A stretch of DNA of 64,000 nucleotides from Pyrrhoderma lamaoense (lineage: Eukaryota; Basidiomycota; Agaricomycetes; Hymenochaetales; Hymenochaetaceae): the NCBI GenBank assembly GCA_002794735.1, contig NBAZ01000003.1, forward strand, positions 1,240,001 to 1,304,000, read 5' to 3'. The translations under genes were made by a program, and so were the position numbers. Under the pieces are notes generated by a model. That model made no database searches. It was not told the DNA's origin and saw only the letters and a list, made by a program, of their open reading frames with translations. Position 1 is the stretch's first letter, and every line of letters begins with the position of its first letter. Positions 12,589 through 27,212 of the stretch are shown piece by piece.

Positions 12589-14545
12589 TTATACTTGAGA
12601 GAAGATTGCCTTTGATGAAACTTTACTACTCGTGAAATCATCTGTATCTGGCACTTCTGTAAGCTGGAGCACAGCACTGTTCAAGCTCGAGGCGACCTCG
12701 ATATGTCCTTGATTATTGACTGGTCCCACGGGTCGCTCGCCCCAGCCAACCCAGCCGTAACGTCGGCTAGACGAAGTGCGGTCGTCAATGAAGGTGCGTG
12801 TCCTTCCCATACCGAGCGGATCAACGTCAGTAGTAGTGCGATCTACGACTGCTTCACCAAGTGAAGTGTGAACGTCATAAGTCCCCTCGAAGACATCGTC
12901 AACAAATACCCATGCAGGCTCAACACTGTTAAGTGCGAGCACATAAAGCTGGGATCTGGGAACCGAGATGTCGTGATAATACGCTGCTTCTAGAAAGCCG
13001 CTAAATGTCTTCACCATGCTCATGTACTGTGGCGTACAGGCCGTCTTGGCAGAGACATTTGAGAAGGTATATAGTGAGACATTCAAGTTGATGTCACTAA
13101 CGAGAACTCAAGTTAATCAACATGCCAAAAATAAGAAAAATAATTTGTTCTAACCTGTTACCATTCTCTACATCGATTTGTGTTGGTTGAGACTCGCCAT
13201 CATTGTAAGCAGAAATATTCGCCACAATAGGACTAGGGGCATTTTTCATTAGTGCTTACGTTTTAATAGTACAGAATAAAATTTACTAACGCAAGAACCG
13301 TTTCTAATCGGATATTGTCAGAAACATTAAAGGTACCAACGATCTCCGCAGCTGAGGTCTGGACAAAAATTGAGGTAGCTTGAACATACTATGTCATGTA
13401 AGATTACGTCAGCTTGATCTCCTTTGGCATTTTCCGAGAATAGCATTACCTCAAAATTGATGCTCCCTAAGGAGCCCTGAATCGAAACTTGGCTCAGGTT
13501 TGTGTATGTTTCGAGATTCTCGAAGGTTTGATTAAAGGATGGGAGATAAGTGTTTAGGCCATATAGTTTGGATGAATCTTCATTTGAAGGGAGGACTAAT
13601 TCAAGATCAAAGGAATACTTTTCTTCAGTTGTTGTGTCGTTAGGGACCTACAAGGAATGGTCAGAGAAAACAGAGGCGAAAACAATAAGATTACTCACAT
13701 AGATAGCTAGGCCCCAACCTGAGCCAGGTTCTGTAGCATTTGGACTCATTAAACAAACGTTTGCTTCCCGTAAGGCATCATCGCCAATATCCTTCATAGC
13801 AACGGAGATGGTAGCATTCTGGTTTGTTGAGCCTACAGTAACTCGTAAACTGCCAGTTAATTGAGAATTGATATCCTGATCGTCTTCGATTTCTGTGAAA
13901 TTTGAGCGAATGTAGATGGTTTCATTGGAAGGGAAAGAGTATTGAAGGCTATTCGGAAAAGGGGCATCAGCTGCAGCGGTGGTTAAAAAAGTGAATAGGG
14001 CCTAGCTTACCTATAATATGCATCTTGGGTTTCTGTAGCAGCTACATAAGACCAGCCGTTGCATTCTACAGCCTTTCCTAAGCTGGAAGGTAACTCTGTG
14101 ACATATGGAGGGAGTAAGTCCGCCGGGGGAGGTCTTGAATTGGCCTTCACATAAGCTTGCTCAGCTTTAATACTTTCCAGTTGTTGTTTGTTTCGGAACT
14201 ATACGACATTAGGGTGCATCCTCGATAATCTCCAAGATAAGGACGTACCAATATAAATAGTGGGACACCTATACCGACACTGAGAACAAGGTAGGCAGCT
14301 AGAACATATGTGATTATTCTCCATAGTTTCTTCTGCCTCTGTTTCTCAGCCTTCGCTTTCAGCTCCTGCTTCTCCAGTTCTGCTTGCGCCTGCGACAGTG
14401 CATAATCTGGTAGTTTAGGACTTGCAGGAGGAGGGGTGTGTGCAAGCTCAGGGTGTCGTAGTGTGGGACCTTCGTGTGTGTCTCCGGTCGCTTTTGAGGC
14501 GGTGACTCTTCTCCGCTCTGCGTCAACAACTTCAAGCAGGATCAT
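12589..14545 (-). CDS. Single-pass membrane protein with beta-rich, N-glycosylatable ectodomain
   Basis: Exon 1 (14545-14249) encodes a Pro- and Lys-rich cytoplasmic head with a charged helix (AELEKQELKAKAEKQRQKK), followed by one membrane segment (IITYVLAAYLVLSVGIGVPL). The following exons (from 14198) encode an ectodomain with several N-x-S/T sites (for example NETIY, NFTEI, NQTFE, NLSQV), alternating polar and hydrophobic strands, and a last exon 13086-12589. The topology is that of a type II protein with a large extracellular C-terminal part. Similar architecture is common among uncharacterised basidiomycete surface proteins; I cannot name the family. The exon 2 to 3 junction (14011 to 13970) does not keep frame with the only AG available, so that splice or the sequence there is uncertain. 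Confidence 0.7.
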
Positions 14546-14933
14546 ATAGAGCGTATCGATGCGCTCTGCGAGCGCGGGTTCTTACGTGTGTGCACCAAAC
14601 GATGAGGAAGAGGTAGATGAATAGTGGAAACTAGATTTGAGGGATGGAGGCTACAAGGGGGTAGATCCAAGCTCACTGGGTGACAACAAAATTCTTCCCA
14701 CGGCTACAGCCAATCCTTTGTAACGCGTGATGTGATTTCATCTGATACAGACACAATGCACCAACTCGTTCTCTATCATTTCACGCGGCAGTTCGCATAC
14801 AAATTATGAAATGAATTCTTCTTCCGCATATGCCAGCGAATCACTCATTGGACCCCCTTCCGAACTATATCCGTCAAGGATTTCTTAGATAGCTACTCTC
14901 AGTTACCAGTAGTTACAGAGCATCACTCGAATC
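14546..14933. promoter_or_regulatory. Divergent promoter region, membrane protein (-) / SNAPC3 (+)
   Basis: A 388-bp spacer between two divergent starts. A CCAAT pentamer lies at 14710-14714. No other motif stands out. Confidence 0.4.
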
Positions 14934-16348
14934 ATGACTTCGTATCAGACTGTAGGTGAGCGCATCTGTTGGTATTGAGTATGATTTTCTTCTCTAAATA
15001 TCTTGTTCGCATTTTAAAATTAGCGTTGAGGAGCTTAAGGAACTACTAAATGACACTTTATCGAATCCTTACAAATACTCCCACCTTATCCGATCTTTTG
15101 AAGAGAATATAGAATCTGCAGTGACTTCGTCAAGTCTGCTGGGAATTCTAAAAACACTAAAACGAGGAAGCGGAAGCGCGCGGAACTAGCCCATCCAGGC
15201 GGTTCTCAGTTACATGCAGATGCTCAAGAGCTAAAAAACAGCCTCGATAAAATATCTTTGACTTGTTGGAAGTAAGCTTTTAATTTTAATTTTCTCATAT
15301 TTTCCAAAAATGTAACTAAGGTAATTGTAAAATATACGATATAATATAGTTACTCAACAGAGTCTGCTATTTTCATCCGACCGCCAAAGAACTCGGACTT
15401 CAATATTCTAACAGGAGTTGTAAGACTTACCTCCTATAGTGCTAGCTTGCAACTGAAAAATATGGTCTGGTAGAAGAAAACCCAATCATCGCAACCCTTA
15501 GCATCGCAATACGCAGCCGAAAGAGAAGCCGTAATCATTCTCTCTGTTTACAACCGTAACTCCTGGTCCACACAGCTCTGTCGTTCCTCTCAGCATGCAG
15601 TACTTTCCTCCCAGACTCTAGGCGATCTATACGAGACGATCCCTTGCACATCGAATGAGCTACCATCAGAAATAATTGAAAACGACGGTGTGGTTGGTTA
15701 TAGCGATGAAACACCTTCTCACCGAGGTGCTGCCATTTGTATCGAAGAGGTGGTACATGGAGACGGCCAGTCTGCAGAAGATTATTCTGAGTATGTTCAT
15801 AGGTTCCTTTTTACGCAACTACTCCTGGATACTTACGGGCCGTGCTCAATGGTTCTTTATTCTTCCAGCAAACTCATGCGTCAGCTGGAAGTAGTACCGG
15901 AAAGAAAACGTCCGCGGCTAACTAAGGGCAGTGCTATGCACGACCAGAAATTCTCAGATCTCAACTTAAGGCTGAATGCGCCATACTGGCTGTTGCACCA
16001 AGGTTCATGCGAGCACTTCCTCGTGATTGACCACATCCGGTAGATCACATTTAACCACTTTTTTTTTGTTTAATCTTGGTTGTTAACACAAATTTTGACT
16101 TCAGAATGCTGCATCCCGCAGATCCTAAGGAAGGATATCCATTAACATTACATATATCTCCTCCATTGCTAGACTTGTGTATGTCTTGTGCCCGCGTTCC
16201 AGCCACTTTGTCGATAGTTGGTGACGTTCGGCTTGGACAAACGCCTTACAAGATATGTAGACCCTGTTGGAAAATTATTGGCGAACCTGCTCGAAAGGAT
16301 GAAATTCTAATTGTACCACTACCAAGACATGAGCATGGATTAGGCTGA
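14934..16348 (+). CDS. snRNA-activating protein complex subunit SNAPC3 (SNAP50)
   Basis: Probable SNAP50-type subunit of the factor that recognises snRNA promoters. Exons are 14934-14955, 15024-15271, 15350-15419, 15474-15790, 15869-16039 and 16105-16348. Family hallmarks are SVYNRNSWSTQ and SSQTLGDLYETIPC in the middle, then PYWLLHQGSCEHFLVI and the C-terminal zinc-binding block with CMSCARV followed by CRPCWKI. A basic stretch (TKTRKRKRAE) near 15160 could be a nuclear signal. The frame breaks in the A5 run at 15150-15154, and one more base appears to be missing at the end of exon 1. Both corrections give 1074 nt (358 codons). The start is therefore less certain than the rest. Confidence 0.82.
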
Positions 16349-16884
16349 GTAACGACTGTGATGATATTTGGCATTGTTAAATTATAGTAAACCAGCACTG
16401 TACTATTTTATATTTTACACTCTTTTAAGAACAATTTAACTGAAGAAGAACCGCATATTCATTACAATTTGTAATCAGGCCATAGATATTTCTAAGCCGA
16501 GCATTCTTCATTATGATTATCATTAGTATTATCAGATTACGTACTAATAGATCGTCCTGGGTCCCATCATAAGCTCTTTACCATCAATTGTATTGGAACG
16601 GCTTGCCTAGCATCTCAAGTTCACATACTCGTCACGAAAGTAACCACACATTTTCTTGTAGATGATGATATATATCAACAAGATATAATTGGGTATGACA
16701 AAAGACGGAGTCCAAGTGGCCATTGAAGCTGACACAAGATTTCTACAACCGCAGTGCTCAAGATGGCGTGCTCAATGACAAAACGAAAAAGTTTTATTCA
16801 AATACGCCATTTCTCCCTTCGCTGGCCTCATATCTCTCGTTACACTACCGCTCCTTGACTATATCCTCAAGGTAGTTTTCTCAA
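16349..16884. other. Intergenic region SNAPC3 - MET3
   Basis: A 536-bp spacer between two plus-strand genes. No gene or clear motif seen. Confidence 0.5.
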
Positions 16885-19430
<2,546 letters not shown>

Positions 19431-21250
19431 ATGGCGACCGCAGACACTTCTCCATCAACTGCTTCAAAAAGTGCGTCTTCATCGAAGTCGTCTCCACTCT
19501 TCAAGCGAAGGTCCTCCAAGAAGGGTAAGGCTGATGCGAATGGCCACCAACAATTAGCTGCCAAAGAGGGCGCAGGTATCGCCTCAAATTCTCCTTCAAA
19601 CGATGAGTCTGCGTCAAATCAGACTGGTATGTACCTCGGTTCTTTTATGTAAAATGTAAATTATATATTTAATCATTTATCTATCATGATTGTTCAGGCG
19701 CTGGCGCTCGACAGGATGCTCCGCCTTCAGCTGTAGTCCTACAGCTCAACAGTTCTACTAAGGAGGGAGAGAGTGGGTATTCTCACTCTGTTGAGCAGGG
19801 AACTGTGACAACCAGCACGGCCGAGCGAGAAAAAGCGTCACTCAACACGACACTATCAGGAACCGCGACAACTTCCAAGCATCGTAAAGAGAAAACGTCC
19901 GAGACTGCACACTCGACCATCTCGGAAGAAACCCCACTAACCCGTCTGAGGTCTAGGAGGAGCAAGTCTGGAAAAAAAAAGTCTATATGGGCAAAGCTTG
20001 CATCAGTCTTTTTGTGTACGTCTCCTTCTGACTCCACTCATCCTGTGGATATCGAAGAGGGCGCGACGCGCGTCACAGAACCTACTGTGCCTGCTACTGC
20101 CTCAAAGGAGATTCCAGCTCCTGCTATATCTGAAAAAGATGCACTGGATAGTCAAGAGAGCGAAATTATTGCCGTTCCACCCCCAAAGCTCGATATTCCT
20201 GCTGCCGAACCGCCATCTGCTCTCCCTGCCAGTGAAGAAACACCCATTACAGCTGCCCCCGAACTCATCGCTCAAAAGTCAGATGACCCATCTGTGGTTG
20301 TTCCTCCGTCACCAACACATAATGTCCTTCCAGAAGAAGACACCCAGGGTTTGACTTCAGGTGCCGTTCAGCCACCGGGATCCACGGGACGGGAAGTTAA
20401 CGAAGACTCTGATGAGTCAAGTATGCTAGAGGAAGACGATGAACGCAAATTGGAAGAAGAGGACGAAGAGGAGCGGTTAATTATGAATGGAGGAGCTGGT
20501 ATTCCTATTGGGCCGGATGGTGTGCCCCGCCCTCTTCTGCCCCCTATCGCACCTCAACATGCGGGAAAGAAATGCTTGGTGCTAGACTTAGACGAAACAC
20601 TAGTACACAGTAGTTTTAAGGTTCGTTTTCTCACCTTCATTAGGTTTTCTGATTGCTAATTTCCTGACTACACCTTCTTTTAGTCAATACAACATGCTGA
20701 CTACGTGGTACCAGTTGAAATTGAGTATCACTGGCATAATGTATATGTCATTAAACGCCCTGGCGTTGACAACTTCCTGAGGAAAATGGGTGAAATCTAC
20801 GAAGTAGTCGTTTTCACTGCAAGTTTAAGCAAGGTATGTCCGTTTTCTCCGTAATATCTTATCAGCTATTTACCTTTCCTATATTAGTATGCGGATCCGG
20901 TCCTTGATAAACTTGATGTGCACAATGTTGTCAGTCATCGACTGTTCCGTGAGAGTTGCTATAACCACAAGGGGAACTACGTGAAGGTAAATCCTAATAG
21001 CTACGGGCTGTGTGATCAACATCGTTGACCCCTTTTTTTAAAGGATCTGTCTCAACTCGGACGTCCTGTCGCGGACACAATTATTCTCGACAATTCCCCG
21101 GCATCGTACATTTTCCATCCTAACAATGCTGTACCTGTTTCATCGTGGTTTAACGACCCCCATGACACTGAGTTAACTGATCTTTGCCCCTTCCTTGCTG
21201 ATCTTGCGACTGTTGAGGACGTTCGAGGCGTTCTTGATGGAGGATTATAA
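19431..21250 (+). CDS. Psr1-type CTD-like (FCP/SCP family) phosphatase
   Basis: HAD-family protein phosphatase resembling yeast Psr1/Psr2, which act at the plasma membrane in salt and general stress responses. Exons are 19431-19626, 19698-20620, 20684-20833, 20888-20986 and 21044-21250: 1575 nt, 524 aa, no frame break. The catalytic signature [14 protein letters not shown] (about residue 360) sits at the start of the C-terminal SCP domain, followed by [32 protein letters not shown] and [12 protein letters not shown]. The first 350 residues are low-complexity Ser/Thr/Pro/Glu-rich with a basic patch ([13 protein letters not shown]) and an acidic stretch before the domain. A CTD-phosphatase role is possible, but the long N-terminal extension and domain match Psr1 better. 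Confidence 0.9.
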
Positions 21251-23667
21251 AATTCATCGATTCTAGCATAGTTTTTCAAGGATCTTTGTTTTCATATCCC
21301 ATTAAAACAACTAACTCGTTGTTGCATCGGTAGATAAAAAAAACCTATACCGCGTCACCAATCGAACATTGTCCCGTATACCCGCAATTTTCTGCTATCT
21401 TACTCCGCATTCTTCTTCGGGTTGTTTTCCTCTTTCAATCTGCTCTGTTCTGTGCAGTTGTTTTAGTTACTTACCATTGCTTTCGCTTCTTTCTTACCTC
21501 TTAGCCTCATTCGTGTCTCATTGGTGCTTCATACTGTTCCCTCTCTTTATTATCTTTCGTTTCAAACCGCTGGCGCCTTCGATGTATACACGCCTACACA
21601 CACTCCTTTTGACTTCAGTAAGTAGAGTTATTTTTCTTTCTTTTTTAAAACTTCACACCTCATTACTTTGACCACTTCTCTACTTTCCCTTGCGCATCCA
21701 TTGGGACTCCTATATTCCTCGTTGTGCTATATCTGCATATCGTCTTCCACTTTTTCTTCTCTTCATACCTCAAACTCATTGCACTTTGCACTATCTATCT
21801 CTCCTCCCCTTTCAGCCCACCTCAACTCATCTCAATACCTCCCTGCCGATATTGTCAACGACAATAATGAAACGTGATGACCAATCTTCTATTGCCCGTC
21901 TTCTACTTTTTTCATTTCTCTTTCTTTTCTTATTTTGTTTCACTTTTTAATATTATTTCACTTCGCTTCCAAAGGGGGTACCTATTTGTGGAATACTTTT
22001 TAGCTCGTTTTATTTAGGCCGGCAAATTATGTGTTTACTTACTTGACCTTTACCTACCAGTTATAAAGTGCCTGCTTCCGCCCTACACACACTCACACAC
22101 TCACATTTACTGCTTTTTTCTCTCTCTGCCCCAAGTTTACCCGTTTGTCTCTTCCCCATTGCCTTGTTTCTGTTCTCCGCAACCAAACATCTTTCGCATG
22201 TATGAACCTTTTTTCTCTTTCTTTTCTTCTTTGTGCGACTGATAGGACGTCCGTTTATACATTATTATGTTTACACACAGTCTCCCAATCTAACTCTTTT
22301 ACTTTTTTTTCACAGACCTTATTTATTTGATACCAGAAGTCAACTCTTGATAAGTATTGGGTGTGTGTTGGATGATGTTACGTGTAATGTGTGTAAGATC
22401 TACTAATGCGCACAAAGGGTTACAACATTTGAGACAAAAAGGGAAGAATAGGACTTGGTGTGAGAAAATGAGAGAATTGAGAACGAATGCTGAGGGGGAT
22501 GGGGTTGTGTGCTGCAGAAAGAAAAAGGGAACTGTCCTTTTATAGGGTAAATACAAGTTGAAGTTGGCTATTCTTGAACTCTTTATTCGTTGCTGCCTTT
22601 CACGTATGAATAACAATGATGATACACAGGAAAATCACTTCCAAGAGTATGTGTGCTTATGAACGAGCGAGTGAGAAGAATGGAAAAAAGTATTCATATA
22701 ATATATTTCACTTGCAACTTTTTGTTTATGATAGTTGATAGTTGATTGGGTTTATTTAAGTAAAGAAATTGGTGAGAATAAAAGAAAGGGTTTTTTTGGA
22801 TTTTTGAGTTTGTTTTTCTATACAGGGGGAAGAATGAGAGAAGACAAGATGAAGGGAGAAGGAGAAAAGGAGTAACAAGAAACAAAGATGTGAGGACGGA
22901 GGAAAGGGTGTCAATTTGCGAAAACTAGAAGAGGGGGGATGGAGACAAGTTCAGACAAGGACGAAGGCAGAGGCAAAGACAAAACACCCGTAGTTGATGC
23001 AGGAGTGTGGATGAGTTGAGGAAGTATGAAAAGGAAGGCTAAGGAGAGGGGTAAGTATGGATGAACGAAATGCTTTTAAAGGGTAAAGGTAAACGGCACT
23101 AGAACATAGGCGCACATTGCTATATAAATCAATACACAATGAGGGGTAGAGATAAGAATAAGCATGTGTCACAGCCATAAAGTCATTTCCCAAACCCAGA
23201 TCCAATCACCCACATCTCTCCTTTCTCTTCACTATAATTACATCTTTTCTTCAACCCTAGTAGCTCAAGTGAACTAGCATTTCTTTACTATAACCTAGGG
23301 CACCCTGGCCTGCACGCGAAAGACTTCTGTCTGATTCCACAACTTAACAACCCTCCTTTTCCTAGTGCTCGACGTCCAACATCCAGTATCCAACATCGAA
23401 CAAGAACAGTGATGTATGACGAAACAAAACGAACGCCGAATCACACACATCCAATCCGTCTCAGTCATCATCAAACAACAATCATCAACAACTACATTCA
23501 TCATTGTTCCTTCATTCACAGCGATTGAGTTTTCTTTTCTCAAGATAGACCAGTTCAGAGTTAAGTTTTTTCTAAGTGTCAAGGTTTGGAATCCAAAGCT
23601 TCATAATAGTTTTTCGAAAGGTTCTTTTTATCAAATCGTCAAGAGTAAGGCTGGAGGAAGAATTTTG
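21251..23667. other. Convergent 3' intergenic region, phosphatase / coiled-coil gene
   Basis: About 2.4 kb without a supportable gene. About 21360-22330 is strongly T/C-rich on the plus strand and opens spurious Ser/Leu/Phe-rich frames. About 22640-23060 is A/G-rich. The pattern suits long pyrimidine-rich 3' UTRs of the two converging genes. Confidence 0.55.
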
Positions 23668-26600
23668 TCAAGTACGGAACCCTAGCTCATCCACACCATG
23701 TCCAGCAGCTATACCAGATCCTCTCCTCGAAGAACCCGACGAGTTCTGGTACTGATGGTGGTGTTCTAGACGATCATTATGTTTCTCGCTGTCATCGTCA
23801 TCAAACGGACTGAACCCAGACTTTGAGGACCTGACAGAACCACTCTTGATACCATTTGATCCGAGTACTCCAGACCCAGAACCCAAACCTGAACCTAATC
23901 CTAGACTCAGTCCCGGCCCATCCCAAGGCCTCGAAGAAGATGAACTCAACGAACCAGATGAGAACTTGTTTTGCAGTACATTCCCTTGTACTTGTTGTAC
24001 TTGCCCTTGTCCTGATACTGACCCAGACATTACTGGCTTTGGTTGCTGCGACTGTGGCGAAGGTGGCATACTGGGTAGATGATCAAGCCTATCCAAACTC
24101 GTGTTTGTCGACCCACCCAATACGCGTGCAAGCTGTTCACGTTCTAAAGGAGTGGGTGCAAAAGCACGTGAAAACCCAAGAGAAAACCACGAGTTCATTG
24201 AGCGGCTAGTAGCAGTATGTTGTGTTGACTGTGGGGTGAAGTGACTCGAATTGCTATTAGTCCCGACAGTGACGGTGTTTGAGTGGATCGAAGACGGTGA
24301 GCTAATTAGTGAGGATGGCTCGGGTGTAGAAAGAGAAGCGGAAGACGGAGTAGAAGATGAATTAGAATTCGATCCTGAACCCGACCCTCCTCCGCCATAG
24401 TTCCGATGACGGGAAAGCAAGGCTGAAAATGACCGTTCCTTCTCCTTTGATAGACTAAACTCCTTTGCATCCGGATTTAATCCTTTCTTATCCTTCTTCG
24501 TTTCCTTATCTTTATGTGATGTGAACCATCCAGTTCGCTGTTTTGTAGTAACGGATACCTCATTGTTCTCCGATGGTACCGTTGGATGACTAGACGATAT
24601 CCTGGAACTGTTATAATCCGTTGCAGTTGGATGACTGGAAAATGTTGCTCGCTGGGTTTCCATCCGAAGGGACCTCTGACGTTCTTGATACAAAATGGCT
24701 TTCTCTAGAGACTCATTAGCTTCAAGGGATCCAGCTGGGGATACCGGTGATGCATTTGTCCCTGTGTTTGTTGGAGAAGGGAAGCCCAATGGTTGACCAA
24801 CATCACCAGCTGATCTATTCCGGAGGGTATACCAGTTGCGATCCAAAATTACGTCGTCTTCAGACTGAAATGAACGAGATATATCTGCACCAGAATTACT
24901 TGACAAAGATGTAGGTGAATCAGACGAAACGGACATTCCAAGGGATTCATACAGGCTACTCGGGATGAGTGATTCCCCGGTAGGCGAGAGCGGTCCAGGA
25001 GAAGTCAATTCACTGCTAAAAGGCGAAAAGTTGGTACTGGGTGGTGTATTTCTAAGATGAGAATTGACATCTTTCTCAAACACAGTAAATCCCCTTGAGT
25101 GCCCATTTCCTACTGGGGAGGAATGGACAAAGCTGGTGAAGGTATATGACGGATCTGAGCTTCTGATGGAGCTGCAGTCAAAGGTGAGCCTGGCAATGAC
25201 AGAGTCGTCCCGGGAGACACTGGAAAGGATTCCAGTCGTTCAACAGGTCTCTCCACCCTCGCTTGTGTTTGAGGAGTGGGTGAGATCTCTTCACCAATAA
25301 ACCCAGAAATCAGTGTGTCTAATTCATCTCTGCTATGTCGCTTAACTTGGACCAGACTTTGCTTCCTCAGGTTTATTGCATTTTGTTTCCTCACTTTCGC
25401 ATCTTCTACAGCTTGCTCTAAGCGTTTCCCTTCTGTAGCAACTTTTTCTTCCATTTCTCTCACACGCGAACCCAAGTGTGCAATCTCCTCCTCAACACTA
25501 CGAATTTCCGCCTTCTTTGCTTCCACCTGCTCAGTCAATTCTGAAGCGAGAGCACTTGCTTCAACACCAGAAGCAACAATAGACGCTCCCTGTGCTTCAA
25601 TCTGCGAATGAAGATCCTCCATCTCCCGTTCAAGACGAGCAGTACGGGCATCTGCTCTATCTCTTTCAGTCCGTACATTTTTCAACTTCTTCTCAGCTTC
25701 CCGGCGTGCTGCCTCAGCCGTACGTTTCTGATCTTCAAGTGCCTTCGTCTGAGCTTTCAGCTCTCCCTTTAGGGCATCCTCTGAACGTTTCTTTTCTTTC
25801 TGTCTTTCTAGTTCGTTTTCAAGCGCTGCGCGAGCGTTTGCTGAGCTGGAGCGAAAGTCGGTAAGCTGCGTCCGTAACTCTGACAAAGCGTTCTGGGAAG
25901 CGGATAGCTGCCGAAGTATCTCGGCGATCAAGGGAGAAGAAGCAAATAAAGCTGATGGTGACCGAGATGGAGAACTTGATGGAACAGAAGTTGACGCAGA
26001 GGCCGTCTGAGAGATGATGCATCGTGATTCTGATGATGGTGATAAAGGTTGTACTAAAGCTGATGGATTCGCAGAAGGTGTAAATGATCCATTTGACGGA
26101 CTATGCTTTTCCGTTATTGAAAGGTGATTCCCTCTTTTCGTATGCAGCGGCAAGGAAGCGGATTTCGGGAGTGGCGGAGGGGTCTGACTACGATGACTAG
26201 TTACTGAATTTCCATTAACAAAACGATCACGGGAACGTAATTTAGGACTTGAGCGTCGGACATGATTAGTAGGAGTACCATTGCCATTTGTCGTTAAAAC
26301 ACCTGTGAGATAGCAACGTTTGAGGTTCGTTATGAGAAGAGAAAACATTAGGGTAAAAAGGAAACAGAGGCAATGTTCGAAACTTACGGGTGTTTTCATC
26401 CGATCGATCAAGAGCTTTAGTTTCCAAAACTCCGGTAATCGTTCCATCTATTTCGTCTTTAGAGATAATCCCTGCATCCCTCCAAAAACCTTCCAGATTA
26501 GCTGCCCAAAACCACATTCCAAACGCTCCGATAAACCATGAATCTGATATGAGCGAGACTGGTATGTTTGATTCTCCATCCTCGGTATTCGAGCGCGAGG

Positions 26601-27212
26601 CCGCCTCATCTGACCTGCGATTTGAATGCGATCGAGATGATGGCACGACAGCAGCAATTGAAAGGACGCCAATGAGCGAAATATATGCTTAGGAGTGCGT
26701 AAGGAGACGGAAGCTCGACTAGCAAAAGCAAAAGGTGGTGAGGCATAACCATTAAGAGCACGTTGTTTCAACGAATTGAGTGTTTTGCTGAGACCCCGCC
26801 GTGAAAGCGATTGAGGCTTATCTGCAAGTTCTGCAGACTCCAATTCATCCTGTGCATCTGCATCGTCGAGTCTACTAAGATGATGGCGAAAGGCTTGTTC
26901 GGTGAGGAAAGCACGGAAGGATGTCTCCGATGGATTCGTCAAGTATGCTATAAGTTCATCATAAAGGAAATGGTATAATAACCAGATACAAGCGCATTCA
27001 CAAATGAAAGAGAGTAGAGATAAATATGCACGTTTTTTTATGAGTTATAAGAGGGGGAAAAGTGACATACCGAGAACTAGCAAAACAAGCAGGACCGAAA
27101 GGGTGATAACTATAGACCTAACACCCCACAGGGAAAAAATCCTAGAGAACGACGAGTGGTCTACTGGCTTGAATCCAGAAATGACGGCAAGAGAACCGAT
27201 TGAGAAAGCCAT
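23668..27212 (-). CDS. Membrane-anchored coiled-coil protein, uncharacterised
   Basis: Exons are 27212-27071, 26947-26388 and 26302-23668. The N-terminus carries a hydrophobic segment (VITLSVLLVLLVL), then YLTNPSETSFRAFLTEQAFR, a second hydrophobic stretch (AYISLIGVLSIAAVV) and a Trp-rich patch (WFIGAFGMWFWAANLEGFW). A long heptad-rich coiled coil follows at about 25850-25330 (runs of Glu, Lys, Arg, Ala, for example EAEKKLKNVRTERDRADA). The C-terminal 550 residues are Ser/Gly/Pro-rich with one conserved-looking patch (SWFSLGFSRAFAPTPLERE). Two single-base gaps break the frame, near 26688-26693 and in the G4 run 25115-25118; corrected length is 3339 nt (1112 aa). Possibly an organelle or ER tethering protein, but that is only inference from architecture. 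Confidence 0.75.

Noticed and set aside
21369..22330. Series of plus-strand frames of 60-100 codons with hydrophobic composition
   Set aside because: They are translations of a T/C-rich tract (Ser, Leu, Phe, Pro only) and look like small membrane proteins only for that reason.
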